From Gracilimonas sp040882225 (GTDB lineage Bacteria > Bacteroidota > Rhodothermia > Balneolales > Balneolaceae): a stretch of DNA of 64,000 nt. Under the pieces are notes generated by a model. The model had not been told where the DNA came from, did not search any database, and saw nothing but the letters and a program-made list of their open reading frames with translations. Of this stretch, positions 16,335 through 25,197 are shown one piece after another (positions within the stretch are counted from its first letter, which is position 1; every line of letters begins with the position of its first letter). Position numbers and translations under genes: made by a program. The stretch covers positions 84,970 through 148,969 of the forward strand of contig JBBEBR010000005.1 of NCBI GenBank assembly GCA_040882225.1, written 5' to 3'.

Positions 16335-18077
16335 ATGAGTTTTGAAATACAACAACCATCAAAAGAATATGATGTGGTAATTGTAGGTTCGGGGGCGGGT
16401 GGCGGAATGGCCGCTAATATCCTCTCAAAATCCGGACTTTCAGTTGCGGTGATGGAGGCCGGCGGGGATTACGATCCTGCCAAAAATGAATATCGAACGC
16501 AATTGCGATGGCCGTGGGAATCACCCCGAAGAGGTGCGGGTACTGTTCGCCCTTTCGGCGATTTTGACGCCGCGTGGGGTGGTTGGGATATCGACGGAGA
16601 ACCCTATACCAGAACATCCGGCACACAATTTGACTGGTTTCGCTCACGAATGCTCGGTGGGCGAACTAATCACTGGGGGCGTATTTCGCTGCGTTTTGGC
16701 CCAAAGGATTTCAAACGCAAAGACCATGACGGAATGGGAGATAACTGGCCTATTGGCTATGAAGACATCAAGCCATGGTATGATAAAGTAGATAAGCTGA
16801 TCGGTGTTTTTGGTACAAACGAAGGCCTTGAAAACGACCCTGACGGCTTTTTTCTTCCTCCTCCAAAGCCACGCCTTCATGAACTTTATATCCAAAAAGG
16901 TGCAAAAAAAGCGGGTATACCGGTTATTCCGATGAGGAAATCCGTTCTCACCCGACCCATTAACAAAGAAAGGGGCGTCTGTTTTTATTGCAATCAATGT
17001 AACCGGGGATGCAGTGCCTACGCCGATTTTTCCTCAAGCACTTGCCTGGTTCAGCCAGCTATGAGAAAAGGAAACGTGGATTTATATACAGGGGCTATGG
17101 TGAGGGAAGTTACCACGAACAGCAGCGGCAAAGCCACCGGCGTTTCCTATGTTGATAAACAGGATTTACAGGAATATCAAATAAAGGCAAAAGTGGTGGT
17201 ATTGGGTGCTTCGGCTTGTGAGTCGGCACGTATTTTATTGAACTCGAAATCTTCCGCGCATCCAAATGGGTTGGCAAATAGCAGCGGAATGGTAGGGCGT
17301 TATCTTCACGATTCTACCGGTGCCAGCCGGGCTGCAATCATGCCCGACCTCATTGACCATGACCGATATAATGAAGATGGTGTTGGCGGCGCACATGTTT
17401 ACGCTCCCTGGTGGTTAGATCATAAAAAACATGATTTCACCCGCGGTTACCATCTTGAATTTGGAGGCGGTATGGGAATGCCTTCTTATGGCTTTGGATT
17501 CGGGATGGACAGCATGCGGCAATATATTGTTGATGAAATGGGAAAACCATCTCCTAATGGCGGATACGGTGCCGGCCTTAAGCGGGATGTTAGGAAAATA
17601 TATGGCTCTACCGTAGGAGTTGCCGGCCGTGGGGAAAGCATTCCCCAGTACGACAATTACTGTGAAATTGATCCTCAAACCGTCGACAAATATGGGATTC
17701 CGGTACTTCGATTCAACTACAACTGGACGGATCATGAAGTGAATCAGGCTAAGCACATGCAGGAAACGTTCGAAGAATTGCTTACCAGTATGGGCGGTAC
17801 GTTACTTGGCAATAAACCTGGCAAAGAATCTCAATATGGCCTGGCCGCTCCGGGACGCATTATTCACGAGGTTGGAACTACCCGAATGGGAGATAATCCA
17901 AAAACTTCAGTGCTAAATAAACACTCTCAGGCTCACGATTGTGAGAATGTATTTGTTGTAGATGGAGGCGCTTTCGTTTCTCAGGCGGATAAGAATCCTA
18001 CCTGGACGATACTGGCTCTTTCCTGGAGAGCTTCCGAATACATTGTTGATCAGCTAAAAAGTCAGAATATAGGGTAG
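16335..18077 (+). CDS. GMC-family FAD oxidoreductase with Cys cluster (sugar 3-dehydrogenase-like large subunit)
   Basis: The 580-residue flavoprotein starts with the dinucleotide fold 'VVIVGSGAGGG' (about 14-24) and ends with GMC C-terminal blocks ('HEVGTTRMG', 'NPTWTILALSWR'). Residues C216-X2-C219-X2-C222-X3-C226 form a tight cluster in the region where FAD-dependent glucose dehydrogenases and glucoside 3-dehydrogenases carry an iron-sulfur centre; coordination here is inferred. The protein has no signal peptide. The gene for a gluconate-2-dehydrogenase subunit-3-like protein with a twin-arginine-type leader follows 152 bp later, as in enzymes whose large subunit is exported by hitchhiking. 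The likely reaction is oxidation of a sugar or sugar alcohol in the periplasm, with electrons passed to an unknown acceptor. Confidence 0.87.
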   Translation: MSFEIQQPSKEYDVVIVGSGAGGGMAANILSKSGLSVAVMEAGGDYDPAKNEYRTQLRWPWESPRRGAGTVRPFGDFDAAWGGWDIDGEPYTRTSGTQFDWFRSRMLGGRTNHWGRISLRFGPKDFKRKDHDGMGDNWPIGYEDIKPWYDKVDKLIGVFGTNEGLENDPDGFFLPPPKPRLHELYIQKGAKKAGIPVIPMRKSVLTRPINKERGVCFYCNQCNRGCSAYADFSSSTCLVQPAMRKGNVDLYTGAMVREVTTNSSGKATGVSYVDKQDLQEYQIKAKVVVLGASACESARILLNSKSSAHPNGLANSSGMVGRYLHDSTGASRAAIMPDLIDHDRYNEDGVGGAHVYAPWWLDHKKHDFTRGYHLEFGGGMGMPSYGFGFGMDSMRQYIVDEMGKPSPNGGYGAGLKRDVRKIYGSTVGVAGRGESIPQYDNYCEIDPQTVDKYGIPVLRFNYNWTDHEVNQAKHMQETFEELLTSMGGTLLGNKPGKESQYGLAAPGRIIHEVGTTRMGDNPKTSVLNKHSQAHDCENVFVVDGGAFVSQADKNPTWTILALSWRASEYIVDQLKSQNIG

Positions 18078-18093
18078 TGTCATGTTGTGCAAA

Positions 18094-18156
18094 GATCTGT
18101 CAGGTTTCAAAATTATCAGGGTTTATTCCATTTATCTCTTTACAAAACCTGTCAGG
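18094..18156. repeat. Pair of CCTGTCAGG-type repeat motifs
   Basis: Two near-palindromic motifs, CTGTCAGGTTT (18097-18107) and AAAACCTGTCAGG (18144-18156), sit between the GMC and small-subunit genes. Related motifs occur at about 25364 and at 54098-54112. They look like dispersed short palindromes rather than an operator specific to this operon. Confidence 0.4.
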
Positions 18157-18229
18157 ACTGTGACACGCCAAGCTTTACATGGCAGTAGCATACCTCACTA
18201 AATAATAATCGCTCAAAAAACAGTATAAC

Positions 18230-18934
18230 ATGGATAGACGAGAACACCTGAAATTACTACTGGCCGGTACCATTGGAACAGGATTGATGATTACTTCCTG
18301 CACCGATGAAGACCGGGAAATCAGTGAAAAAATCATCAAAGAAGGTTCCTATGGCAGAACGGAAACGGAAATCCTGCTGGATGAGAAAGTTAAATCCGAA
18401 ACATTTTTCACCCAAAAAGAGCGAAGAACTGTGGAAGTTTTGTGTGATATTATCATCCCGGAAGATGAAATTTCAGGCAGTGCAACCGATGCGGGTGTGC
18501 CGGATTTCATCGAATTTATGATGAAAGACTATCCCTCGTTTCAAGTACCAACCCGGGGCGGTTTAATGTGGCTCGACAGTCAATCCCGCCAGCGCTTTGG
18601 TTCTGATTTTGCCGACTGTACCTCAAAACAACAAACAGAACTTGTAGATGCATTTGCCTACCCTGATAAAGCCGAACCTGCAATGAAATATGGCGTTCGG
18701 TTTTTTAACAGGATGAGAGACCTCACCACAACCGGATTCTTCACCTCAGAAATGGGAATAAATGATTTAGGCTACGCCGGAAACCGCGCCAATATGTGGG
18801 ACGGAGTGCCAAACGATGTGCTCAAAAAACATGGACTCTCCTACGATCAAAAAACAATTGATGAATGCGTGCAGGCAAACGAGCGTGGCAAGATTGCCGA
18901 ATGGGACGAGCAGGGAAATTTGATTCGAGGATAA
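18230..18934 (+). CDS. Gluconate 2-dehydrogenase subunit 3-like protein (small subunit of the GMC enzyme)
   Basis: The leader 'MDRREHLKLLL' with paired arginines, a hydrophobic stretch and 'MITSC24' suggests a Tat-exported lipoprotein. The body matches the gluconate-2-dehydrogenase subunit 3 family: 'RRTVEVLCDIIIPED', 'GVPDFIEFMM', 'GLMWLDSQSRQRFG', and a Gly/Asn/Trp-rich C-terminal part ('GYAGNRANMWDG'). In related sugar dehydrogenases this subunit carries no cofactor and escorts the FAD subunit out of the cell. It is the last gene of the sugar-oxidation unit; no cytochrome c subunit follows, so the electron acceptor must be encoded elsewhere. Confidence 0.87.
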   Translation: MDRREHLKLLLAGTIGTGLMITSCTDEDREISEKIIKEGSYGRTETEILLDEKVKSETFFTQKERRTVEVLCDIIIPEDEISGSATDAGVPDFIEFMMKDYPSFQVPTRGGLMWLDSQSRQRFGSDFADCTSKQQTELVDAFAYPDKAEPAMKYGVRFFNRMRDLTTTGFFTSEMGINDLGYAGNRANMWDGVPNDVLKKHGLSYDQKTIDECVQANERGKIAEWDEQGNLIRG

Positions 18935-18993
18935 TCATTTTGAGCCCCTCGTTACCCCCAGTAATAAATATAATCTAACTTTATCAAGAAACT

Positions 18994-19036
18994 AAAAACC
19001 CCTGCAATTCTATAAAACTATGAACTGCAAGGGTTT
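18994..19036 (-). terminator. Terminator downstream of tRNA-Leu
   Basis: A 15-bp stem (18996-19010 with 19022-19036) ends 5 bp from the tRNA. Its two mismatches on the plus strand become G-U pairs in minus-strand RNA, and a run of five T residues follows on that strand, so it fits a tRNA-Leu terminator. It can also insulate the convergent plus-strand operon. Confidence 0.8.
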
Positions 19037-19040
19037 AAAG

Positions 19041-19128
19041 TACCGCAGGCCGGACTCGAACCGGCACGGAGATTGTAACCTCCATTGGATTTTAAGTCCA
19101 ACGTGTCTACCAATTCCACCACTGCGGC
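19041..19128 (-). tRNA. tRNA-Leu (UAA anticodon)
   Basis: An 88-nt class II tRNA with a long variable arm. Acceptor arms are GCCGCAG / CTGCGGT with discriminator A, the T-arm contains GGTTCGAGTCC, and the anticodon stem TTGGA/TCCAA encloses CTTAAAA, giving UAA. CCA is not encoded. Confidence 0.95.
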
Positions 19129-19277
19129 AAGGTAGGCGCCAAATATACGGCTTAAATCTTTACTACTTCAACGTAGATTTCATATTATTTCTCAAACATC
19201 GTGAATGAAGTGGGGCGTTCTAAACCTCGGTAAATTTTTACTAAAGAAACAAAGAGAGCCAAGCGAGTTTTTTAACC

Positions 19278-19392
19278 TGAGTTCGATTCTTAAAATCACT
19301 TTCAGAAGTGAACAAGCTTATTTTGGAAAACCTGCGAGGTTGCTTAGAGTGCTACCAACCGTGTATTTTAACAGATTTTAGAATCGAACTCA
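19278..19392. repeat. Nested palindromic intergenic repeat, copy 2 (short form)
   Basis: Perfect 13-bp arms TGAGTTCGATTCT (19278-19290) and AGAATCGAACTCA (19380-19392) bracket a 115-bp element like the one at 345-522, but without its 60-bp internal hairpin. The missing segment in copy 1 is bounded by the direct repeat CGAG, so this copy may be a deletion derivative. A run of seven T residues follows the right arm. Apart from this element, the 337-bp gap between tRNA-Leu and the kinase gene holds nothing I recognise. Confidence 0.75.
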
Positions 19393-19465
19393 TTTTTTTC
19401 TTGTGTGCATTACTGAGATCGGGATCGGGGGTAAGTCTTTTTCAACGAGGGGGAGTTAGGTTGCC

Positions 19466-21211
19466 TTAGTTTTCATAAACTTTCCGAATTGCATCAAAAA
19501 GCATCTCAGATGGCCCACCTTTGCTCAGCATATCCACTGCCCCCGCTTGTTTTATCAGATCTGAATATTCACTCTCCTCATGCATTGAAAGCCCAATGAT
19601 TCTAATATCTTTGTAATCCTGATGGATTAATCGTGTGGCTTCTATTCCGTCCATTTCAGGCATTGTAATATCCATGATAATTACATCCGGCTGTTGATTA
19701 TGCACAAAATCAATTGCCTCTACACCATTGCTGGCTTCACCAATTATATTAATATCCGCTTCTTTGTTTAACAACCTTACAAGACCGTTTCTCATCACTT
19801 GGTGGTCGTCTACAACCAATACTTTTATTATACCTGATGTACTTCCATTTTCCTCATAAGATGTTTCAACTCTGGCGCTTTTTTTATCTGGAACTCTTTT
19901 AACATTTTCTGGAATAGTTTTTTCATCTTCATCAATAGGTACAACTAACGTAAAATGGCTGCCCCGCCCCGGCTCGCTGTCAATTTCAAGACGGCCATTC
20001 ATCAGCTCCATTTTTTCACGAATATTCCTCAATCCCTGGCTTTTGGTACTGCCGAAATCATCCCCAGACATGTCGAATCCTCTACCTTCGTCAATTACTT
20101 CAATAGAGATATTTTTCTCATCACTGGATAAACGAACTTCTGCCTTATCTACGTGTGCATGTTTAAGTACATTTATAAGAAGTTCTTTAACCTCCTGAAA
20201 TAGTAGTACTTTTAAACTCTGAGATAGCTTAGGTATTTCATTTTCAGCATGTATTTCGATAGTAAGCCCTTTCATATGTCGCATATTAGCAAGCCATTGC
20301 AATGCTGCCAAAAGCCCATGATCGTGTAAAATTGGTGGGCTTAATTCATACGATAAAGATCTCGAGGCTTCTATAGACTGATCTAAAATTTCGTTCAGTT
20401 CTTCAAGCTGCTCTTTAATTTCATTTTGGCCGGTTACTTGATTGCTGATGAGCTTTGTATTGAATTTTGCACCAATCAGCAATTGCTGTAAGCCATCATG
20501 AAGTACACGAGCTAAACGTTGTCTTTCGTTCTCCTCCACATGAGTCATTTGAATTGCCATTTCACGTAGTTTATCCGCACGTTCCTCAGCTAATTTTGTA
20601 CGTTCAGCAACCCGTTTTTCTAATGTGGAATTGAGCTGTCGAAGTTTTTCCTCGAATTGTTTTCTGTCTGTGATTTCATCAATTACCATGTTAATTCCAA
20701 TCACATCGCCCTCCCTGTTATGGAGAGGTAACCAATGCTCCAGGAGGTATCTCTGTTCCAGATTGTTGGCAATTTTACCCGTTAATTCCACATTCATTTG
20801 CACCTGACCGGTATCTAATACATGCTGCAAGGCAGCATCCGTATTTCCTGCCAAATCCGGAAGAAGTTCGCTCATCTTCTTGCCCATATGATCTTCAGAG
20901 GAAATTCCATGTATTTTCGCCAGGTGTTCATTTACCCGGATAAATTTTAGTTCCCGGTCTAAAATGCACAAACCTACAGGTACATTTTTATAAATGGATT
21001 CAATTTCTTTTAGCCGGTTACCCGATATTTGAATTTGGTCATGAAGCTCATCTTCCATTTGTTTAAGCTTGAGCATTGCAATCTGATCTGTGCCAATTAC
21101 GGCATCTACTTCATGATTGCGTAGGGCTTGAAGGATTTCTTCAGCTTCGGTAAGTCGTATTTTAAGCTCTTCAATTGTCAGCGGTCTACCCATTCTTTTA
21201 TTCGTCCTCAA
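19466..21211 (-). CDS. PAS hybrid histidine kinase with C-terminal receiver, Kai-operon output candidate
   Basis: The 581-residue soluble protein starts with a helical 'EAEEILQALRNHEVDAVIG' segment, then a PAS domain (about 65-185), a coiled coil (about 185-230) and a HisKA_3 (NarL-type) domain with H238 in 'RVLHDGLQQLLIG'. A HATPase_c domain ('DEGRGFDMSG', 'GLRNIREKMELM', 'GRGSHFTLVVP') and a receiver (about 458-581) with D514 follow. There is no DNA-binding domain. Its start overlaps the kaiB 3' end by 14 bp, so the three genes kaiC-kaiB-kinase are one operon. By position it is the likely signalling output of KaiBC, as SasA is in cyanobacteria, but it lacks SasA's own KaiB-like sensor domain. 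Confidence 0.88.
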   Translation of the reverse strand: MRTNKRMGRPLTIEELKIRLTEAEEILQALRNHEVDAVIGTDQIAMLKLKQMEDELHDQIQISGNRLKEIESIYKNVPVGLCILDRELKFIRVNEHLAKIHGISSEDHMGKKMSELLPDLAGNTDAALQHVLDTGQVQMNVELTGKIANNLEQRYLLEHWLPLHNREGDVIGINMVIDEITDRKQFEEKLRQLNSTLEKRVAERTKLAEERADKLREMAIQMTHVEENERQRLARVLHDGLQQLLIGAKFNTKLISNQVTGQNEIKEQLEELNEILDQSIEASRSLSYELSPPILHDHGLLAALQWLANMRHMKGLTIEIHAENEIPKLSQSLKVLLFQEVKELLINVLKHAHVDKAEVRLSSDEKNISIEVIDEGRGFDMSGDDFGSTKSQGLRNIREKMELMNGRLEIDSEPGRGSHFTLVVPIDEDEKTIPENVKRVPDKKSARVETSYEENGSTSGIIKVLVVDDHQVMRNGLVRLLNKEADINIIGEASNGVEAIDFVHNQQPDVIIMDITMPEMDGIEATRLIHQDYKDIRIIGLSMHEESEYSDLIKQAGAVDMLSKGGPSEMLFDAIRKVYEN

Positions 21212-21512
21212 GCTTCAAAGCAGCTATAAATTTACGAGCATCGGAAAGATCACCATGAATGGTAACCTGGGGCTTCGGATTTGTGATAACCACAGAAGGT
21301 GTTAGTAAAATGTTATAATCGAGTGCAGTTTGAAAATCCTTTACCACATCTACTACTTCTATATCATAGCGATGGGGCAACCATTCTTCACACAGGTTTT
21401 TTAACTTCTTTTCAGCTCGTTTTGAATGAGCCCCATCATTTATAACAAAAAGAATAATTGAATATAATTCCTTTTCGTTTTTCACTTTCTCTTGTTCTGC
21501 ATTTTTATCCAT
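21198..21512 (-). CDS. kaiB: KaiB-family protein
   Basis: A 104-residue thioredoxin-like KaiB protein. After a charged N-tail, 'YSIILFVINDGAHSKRAEKKL' matches the KaiB first strand and helix. 'YDIEVVDVVKDFQTALDYNILLTPSVV' contains the position of the 'ATPTL' block, and 'GDLSDARKF' is the strongly conserved GDLSD motif. In cyanobacteria KaiB binds the KaiC CI ring at night and recruits other factors. Here it sits 9 bp after kaiC and overlaps the kinase gene. Whether it fold-switches cannot be judged from sequence by eye. Confidence 0.9.
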   Translation of the reverse strand: MDKNAEQEKVKNEKELYSIILFVINDGAHSKRAEKKLKNLCEEWLPHRYDIEVVDVVKDFQTALDYNILLTPSVVITNPKPQVTIHGDLSDARKFIAALKLEDE

Positions 21513-21521
21513 TTCTTTCTC

Positions 21522-22967
21522 TTAATGTTTTGCAGAATATTCTATGGAAATACCATCATCAGTAATAATAAATTCATGGTACTTATTGGAGTGATGTGTA
21601 CCGCGTGATTTTAGCACAAGTAAAGAACGGGCAACATGATTTCCGCTTTTGAAAAGGTTTAAAAGTATAACTGAATCTACAATGGATGAAATTTCAAGGC
21701 CACTGATATCTAAATCATCTTCTTTAGATAAAATTGTTTGATTGGTAAAAATGCAGGTAATCCGTCGTTTTTTTGCTTCATTATAAAGACGAATCAAGAA
21801 CTCCATAGCTGATTGCTTCGAGCCAATTCTGTTTGTAGCTGAAATAGCATCCAGTATAATATGCTGGGGTTTAAATTCATCAATTTCCGTAACAATTCGA
21901 TAAAGATGCTCTTCCATCCCCATAGATTCGGGCATTACCGACGTAATTCTCAGAGTTTCATTTTTTATAAAAGGTTTTAAATTTAATCCCACACTTAGCA
22001 TTTCACTGCAAAGAGCAATCTCAGATTCTTCAAAACTTAAAAATAGTACTTTTTCGCCACGTTTCGCCGCTGCAACGGATAAAATGAAAGTCATGGTAGT
22101 TTTCCCACTTCCGCTGGGGCCGCTTATAAGTATAGAAGATCCTTTTCGATATCCTCCACCAAATATCTCATCAATTACAGTATCACCTGATGATACAAAT
22201 TCGCCTGTTGAATGTTTTACATGATCAACGAATGTGAGGGGCATCACCACAATTCCATTTTTAGTAATTACAAAAGGATGCTCACGGCTGGCGAAATCCG
22301 AACCCCGGTATTTCGCAACGTGTAATCGTCTGGTAATTACTTGGTTCACAATTCGCTGATTCAGGTTAATTACACAATCTGCCATAAAATCCAGGTAAGC
22401 ATAGTTTTTTTTATCGCTCTCCATGGCTTTTACCGTCATTACAGCCGTTAATTCTTGCCCATTTAAACAGCGATGTAAATCTATTAATTGATTTCGAGCG
22501 TTATCGGCATCATTAAAAAGACGCATAAGCATATCTACGGCATCAATAACAACCAAATTTGCCCCGAGCCGTTTTGCCTGCCCTTCAAGAATTGCACACA
22601 AACCTTCTATATTGAATTCCCCAGCAGAAACCGCCTGATAATCAATTTCGGGATTAATCAGAACTAATTTTCCCTCCTCCTCTAATTTTGCTAAGTCCCA
22701 GCCGAGTGAAAGTGCGTTTCGCCTCATAGCTTCCCTGGTTTCCTCAAAGGAAATAAAAATAGCTGATTGTCCTGATTCGGTACCGCGAACAAGCAGCTCA
22801 AGCCCCACAATGGTTTTACCGGCTCCGGGCCCGCCATTAATAATAGTTAAACGGCTCTTTGGTATACCACCGTGTAACACTTCATCCAAGCCCTTGATAT
22901 GGGTAGGTATTTTTAGCAGGCTCTGGGGTTCTACGTGAAAGGATTCTTCGTCGGTTGTATCATTCAT
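21522..22967 (-). CDS. kaiC: KaiC-family double-RecA ATPase/kinase, short C-terminal tail
   Basis: Two RecA-like domains are present. CI has Walker A GGPGAGKT (45-52) and the catalytic glutamate pair E75-E76. CII has Walker A SGPSGSGKT (282-290) and E313-E314. The autophosphorylation sites known in Synechococcus KaiC (T426, S431, T432) align with S422, S427 and S428 in 'DISGLEISSIVDS', so all three are serines. The protein ends at residue 481, about 14 residues after the FMISD-like block ('FIITDDG'), and so lacks most of the C-terminal tail that KaiA grips. No kaiA is in the window. An ATP-driven timer or stress switch with KaiB and the downstream kinase is the likely role. Confidence 0.93.
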   Translation of the reverse strand: MNDTTDEESFHVEPQSLLKIPTHIKGLDEVLHGGIPKSRLTIINGGPGAGKTIVGLELLVRGTESGQSAIFISFEETREAMRRNALSLGWDLAKLEEEGKLVLINPEIDYQAVSAGEFNIEGLCAILEGQAKRLGANLVVIDAVDMLMRLFNDADNARNQLIDLHRCLNGQELTAVMTVKAMESDKKNYAYLDFMADCVINLNQRIVNQVITRRLHVAKYRGSDFASREHPFVITKNGIVVMPLTFVDHVKHSTGEFVSSGDTVIDEIFGGGYRKGSSILISGPSGSGKTTMTFILSVAAAKRGEKVLFLSFEESEIALCSEMLSVGLNLKPFIKNETLRITSVMPESMGMEEHLYRIVTEIDEFKPQHIILDAISATNRIGSKQSAMEFLIRLYNEAKKRRITCIFTNQTILSKEDDLDISGLEISSIVDSVILLNLFKSGNHVARSLLVLKSRGTHHSNKYHEFIITDDGISIEYSAKH

Positions 22968-23697
22968 TGTACTTAGTGAATCATTTAAGATTGGCTGAAA
23001 ATTTTATGGAAAATCTTTTGATGATAATTGTTGAAAAATTAAGATATACGCCTCAAAATTCAATTACAGATATAACCACCTGAGCACAGATGTAGTTCAA
23101 TAGCCGGATTTGTCCACTAAATTGCATTTAATAAATTAGCCTTCTTTAGCTATTTTAGCCTCGCTTCGTATGGTAGCTCAAAGGGTTTCATATGCTTCAT
23201 TTTTGTAAGATAAGCAGTAGCACCGGCACTTCGCATACTATAACATCCCGGTGATCATGAAATTAAAGAGCTATGACCCGTACGTGAGGCATCTTTTGTT
23301 TTAGTTTTTTAGTAGCATCAATACCATTCATAACCGGCATATTAACGTCCATTACAACAACGTCGGGAGAAGTTTTATGCGCCATTAAAAGAGCTTCTTT
23401 AAGTGCTATTCCCTTTGCTGATTTTAAAGTTCTTCCAAAGCTATAATTTTTTTAACTGTCTCTATTCAATTAAACCATAAGGTATATTGAAATTATAAGC
23501 TGTATCAATACTTATCTGTAGATTTGTTTCTTTACGCATGTCATTAACTAAAGCACTTTTTCGGATAAATGTTCCCTACAATCATTCCCTCATGTACGGC
23601 TTTACAGCAAAAAAAAATTCATTATTGTTCTGTATCAACAAGCAATTCGCATCCCGTAATGAGGGTAAACCTCAAATATTTTTAGCTTTACCGGGAT
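22968..23697. other. Upstream region of the Kai operon: promoter, decayed gene and spacer
   Basis: This 730-bp gap lies between the kaiC start and the photolyase stop. The 180 bp next to kaiC presumably hold its promoter. A decayed response-regulator gene fills about 23150-23430. The remaining 23431-23697 shows no convincing gene or terminator; the plus-strand ORF there has no ribosome binding site and no recognisable product. Confidence 0.6.
23150..23430 (-). pseudogene. Decayed NarL/FixJ-type receiver domain gene
   Basis: Read on the minus strand, one frame gives 'EALLMAHKTSPDVVVMDV' and 'NMPVMNGIDATKKLK', followed by 'MPHVRVIAL', a stop codon, then 'FHDHRDVI'. A +1 shift then restores 'MRSAGATAYLTK' before a final stop. 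These are the phospho-acceptor block, beta-4 and the K-containing end of a NarL-type receiver, in the right order and spacing. The N-terminus and any HTH output domain are gone. It lies upstream of kaiC on the same strand, so it may be the lost output regulator of that operon (inference). Confidence 0.8.
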
Positions 23698-25197
23698 TTA
23701 ATCAAAAGGGAGTTCCAGGTCATCCTCACTACTCCCATACTTCTTTAAATACTCTTTAAGCTTTACTTTTTTCCTGGTGCTGTCGCTGGTCATGTAGCGG
23801 AGTTTTCCAAAGATTGGCCTTTCCTGCCAGGCTCGGTCAAATCTTCCGAAACACCAAAAAATGCCGGAGTAACTGTTTGGATCTCGTCCATCCAAAGCGT
23901 ATTTGTTGTTCAACTCGATCATGTAATCCAAAGCCGTTCGGTGGTCGGGTGTCCATTCGATGATTTTTTTACCCCACAACATGCGCAGATAGTTATGCAT
24001 GGTCCCTTCCTCCCGAAGCTCGGTTTGTGCGGCATTCCAGATTTCATCATAGGTCTTGGATTCCGCTAATTCTTCGGGGCTGTACATTTGCTCTCTTTCA
24101 TCTTTTTCATGATCGCGCATTGTTTTGATTGCCCAATCCGGAAGGCTGTCAAATTGATCGTAATTCGGCTCATGATGCGCAAAATGAAAACCAACTTCCC
24201 GCCACGTGATCAGCTCATCCAGAAAGCTTTCGATATTCGCATCACCATTAAAAAAACCCGTATTTTTCCCATTGTTTGGGGTGATGGAGGTCAAATCCCA
24301 ATCTTCCGGCTGGCGATCCAGTACCTCTTGCACAATCTCATACGCGCTGATTTTCCCAAAATGCAGCCACGGACTCAGCCCACTTGTTTTCTTTTTATCG
24401 GGATGATTTCGTTTCTCATCATATTCAAATAAACCGGCGTCCAGAAAGTTTTCCAGTTTCTCCAATGCCGCCTTCCGTGTTCCTGAATAGTTTGTGATTT
24501 CAACTTCATGATCAATCGGTAGTTTTGAAATACTTTGCTCAATATTTTTCAGCATTTCATCTGCAGATGAATATTGGCTATGAAAAGATTTCGGCAGTTG
24601 AACTTTCTCTCGATTCTTCAACTCCTTGAGTGGGTCTTTTTTTGGGGGATTTGTGAAGGCCTCCAAAAAGTACTGTTGCATACTCTTTCGGAAGATATAA
24701 GCTGAATAAGGTGCTTTCTTACTTAACCCAAGAGGAATTATGCCATTCGAATCTATGGTGATATAAGGAATGGCAAGATTCTCCCCAACCTTTTCATTGT
24801 TGCTTCGCATGATAAAAACGGGGTACTCATCGGAAATAACGGCGGATGCATTTTCAGCTAATTTATAGAGAAGCCCTTTTCCTGCTTTTTGCCCTGGCTC
24901 TACAAAACTGTAATAATTAAACCCCTGATTACTAGCGTAATCGAGATTCTCCTTCATTCCCTCCATAATAAACGCATGAAATCTGTCGCTCGCCCAGGGA
25001 TAATCCACACTTAATCCTTCGTAAATGAGCAACGGCTTTCCCTCTTTATTTGCCAGGGCTACGGCATATTCCAAAGCATAATTATAATGGAAGCGACGTG
25101 TAGATTGCATCCAGTAAAGAACATACTCGCCTTCCTGATTTACCTCGAATGAATTGCGCTGAAACTTTCGGTAACTGTTTATGTTTTTCATCCCCAT
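23698..25197 (-). CDS. Class II-type deoxyribodipyrimidine photolyase
   Basis: The 499-residue protein has an N-terminal Rossmann-like photolyase domain ('YVLYWMQSTRRFHYNYALEYA', 'VISDEYPVFIM') and a C-terminal FAD-binding helical domain. The class II signature region is clear: 'TMHNYLRMLWGKKIIEW', then 'DGRDPNSYSGIFWCFGRFDR' leading into 'WQERPIFGKLRYM'. Class II enzymes use light and reduced FAD to split cyclobutane pyrimidine dimers. The start could be M1 or M3. It is a single gene, convergent with nothing and divergent from blaI. Light-dependent repair fits a surface-water lifestyle and the neighbouring Kai genes, though no shared regulation is visible. Confidence 0.9.
   Translation of the reverse strand: MGMKNINSYRKFQRNSFEVNQEGEYVLYWMQSTRRFHYNYALEYAVALANKEGKPLLIYEGLSVDYPWASDRFHAFIMEGMKENLDYASNQGFNYYSFVEPGQKAGKGLLYKLAENASAVISDEYPVFIMRSNNEKVGENLAIPYITIDSNGIIPLGLSKKAPYSAYIFRKSMQQYFLEAFTNPPKKDPLKELKNREKVQLPKSFHSQYSSADEMLKNIEQSISKLPIDHEVEITNYSGTRKAALEKLENFLDAGLFEYDEKRNHPDKKKTSGLSPWLHFGKISAYEIVQEVLDRQPEDWDLTSITPNNGKNTGFFNGDANIESFLDELITWREVGFHFAHHEPNYDQFDSLPDWAIKTMRDHEKDEREQMYSPEELAESKTYDEIWNAAQTELREEGTMHNYLRMLWGKKIIEWTPDHRTALDYMIELNNKYALDGRDPNSYSGIFWCFGRFDRAWQERPIFGKLRYMTSDSTRKKVKLKEYLKKYGSSEDDLELPFD

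Noticed and set aside
19020..19208. 62-codon plus-strand ORF
   Set aside because: It is the complement of tRNA-Leu and its terminator.
23538..23759. 73-codon plus-strand ORF between the decayed receiver and photolyase genes
   Set aside because: No ribosome binding site, no family resemblance, and it runs into the photolyase gene on the other strand.
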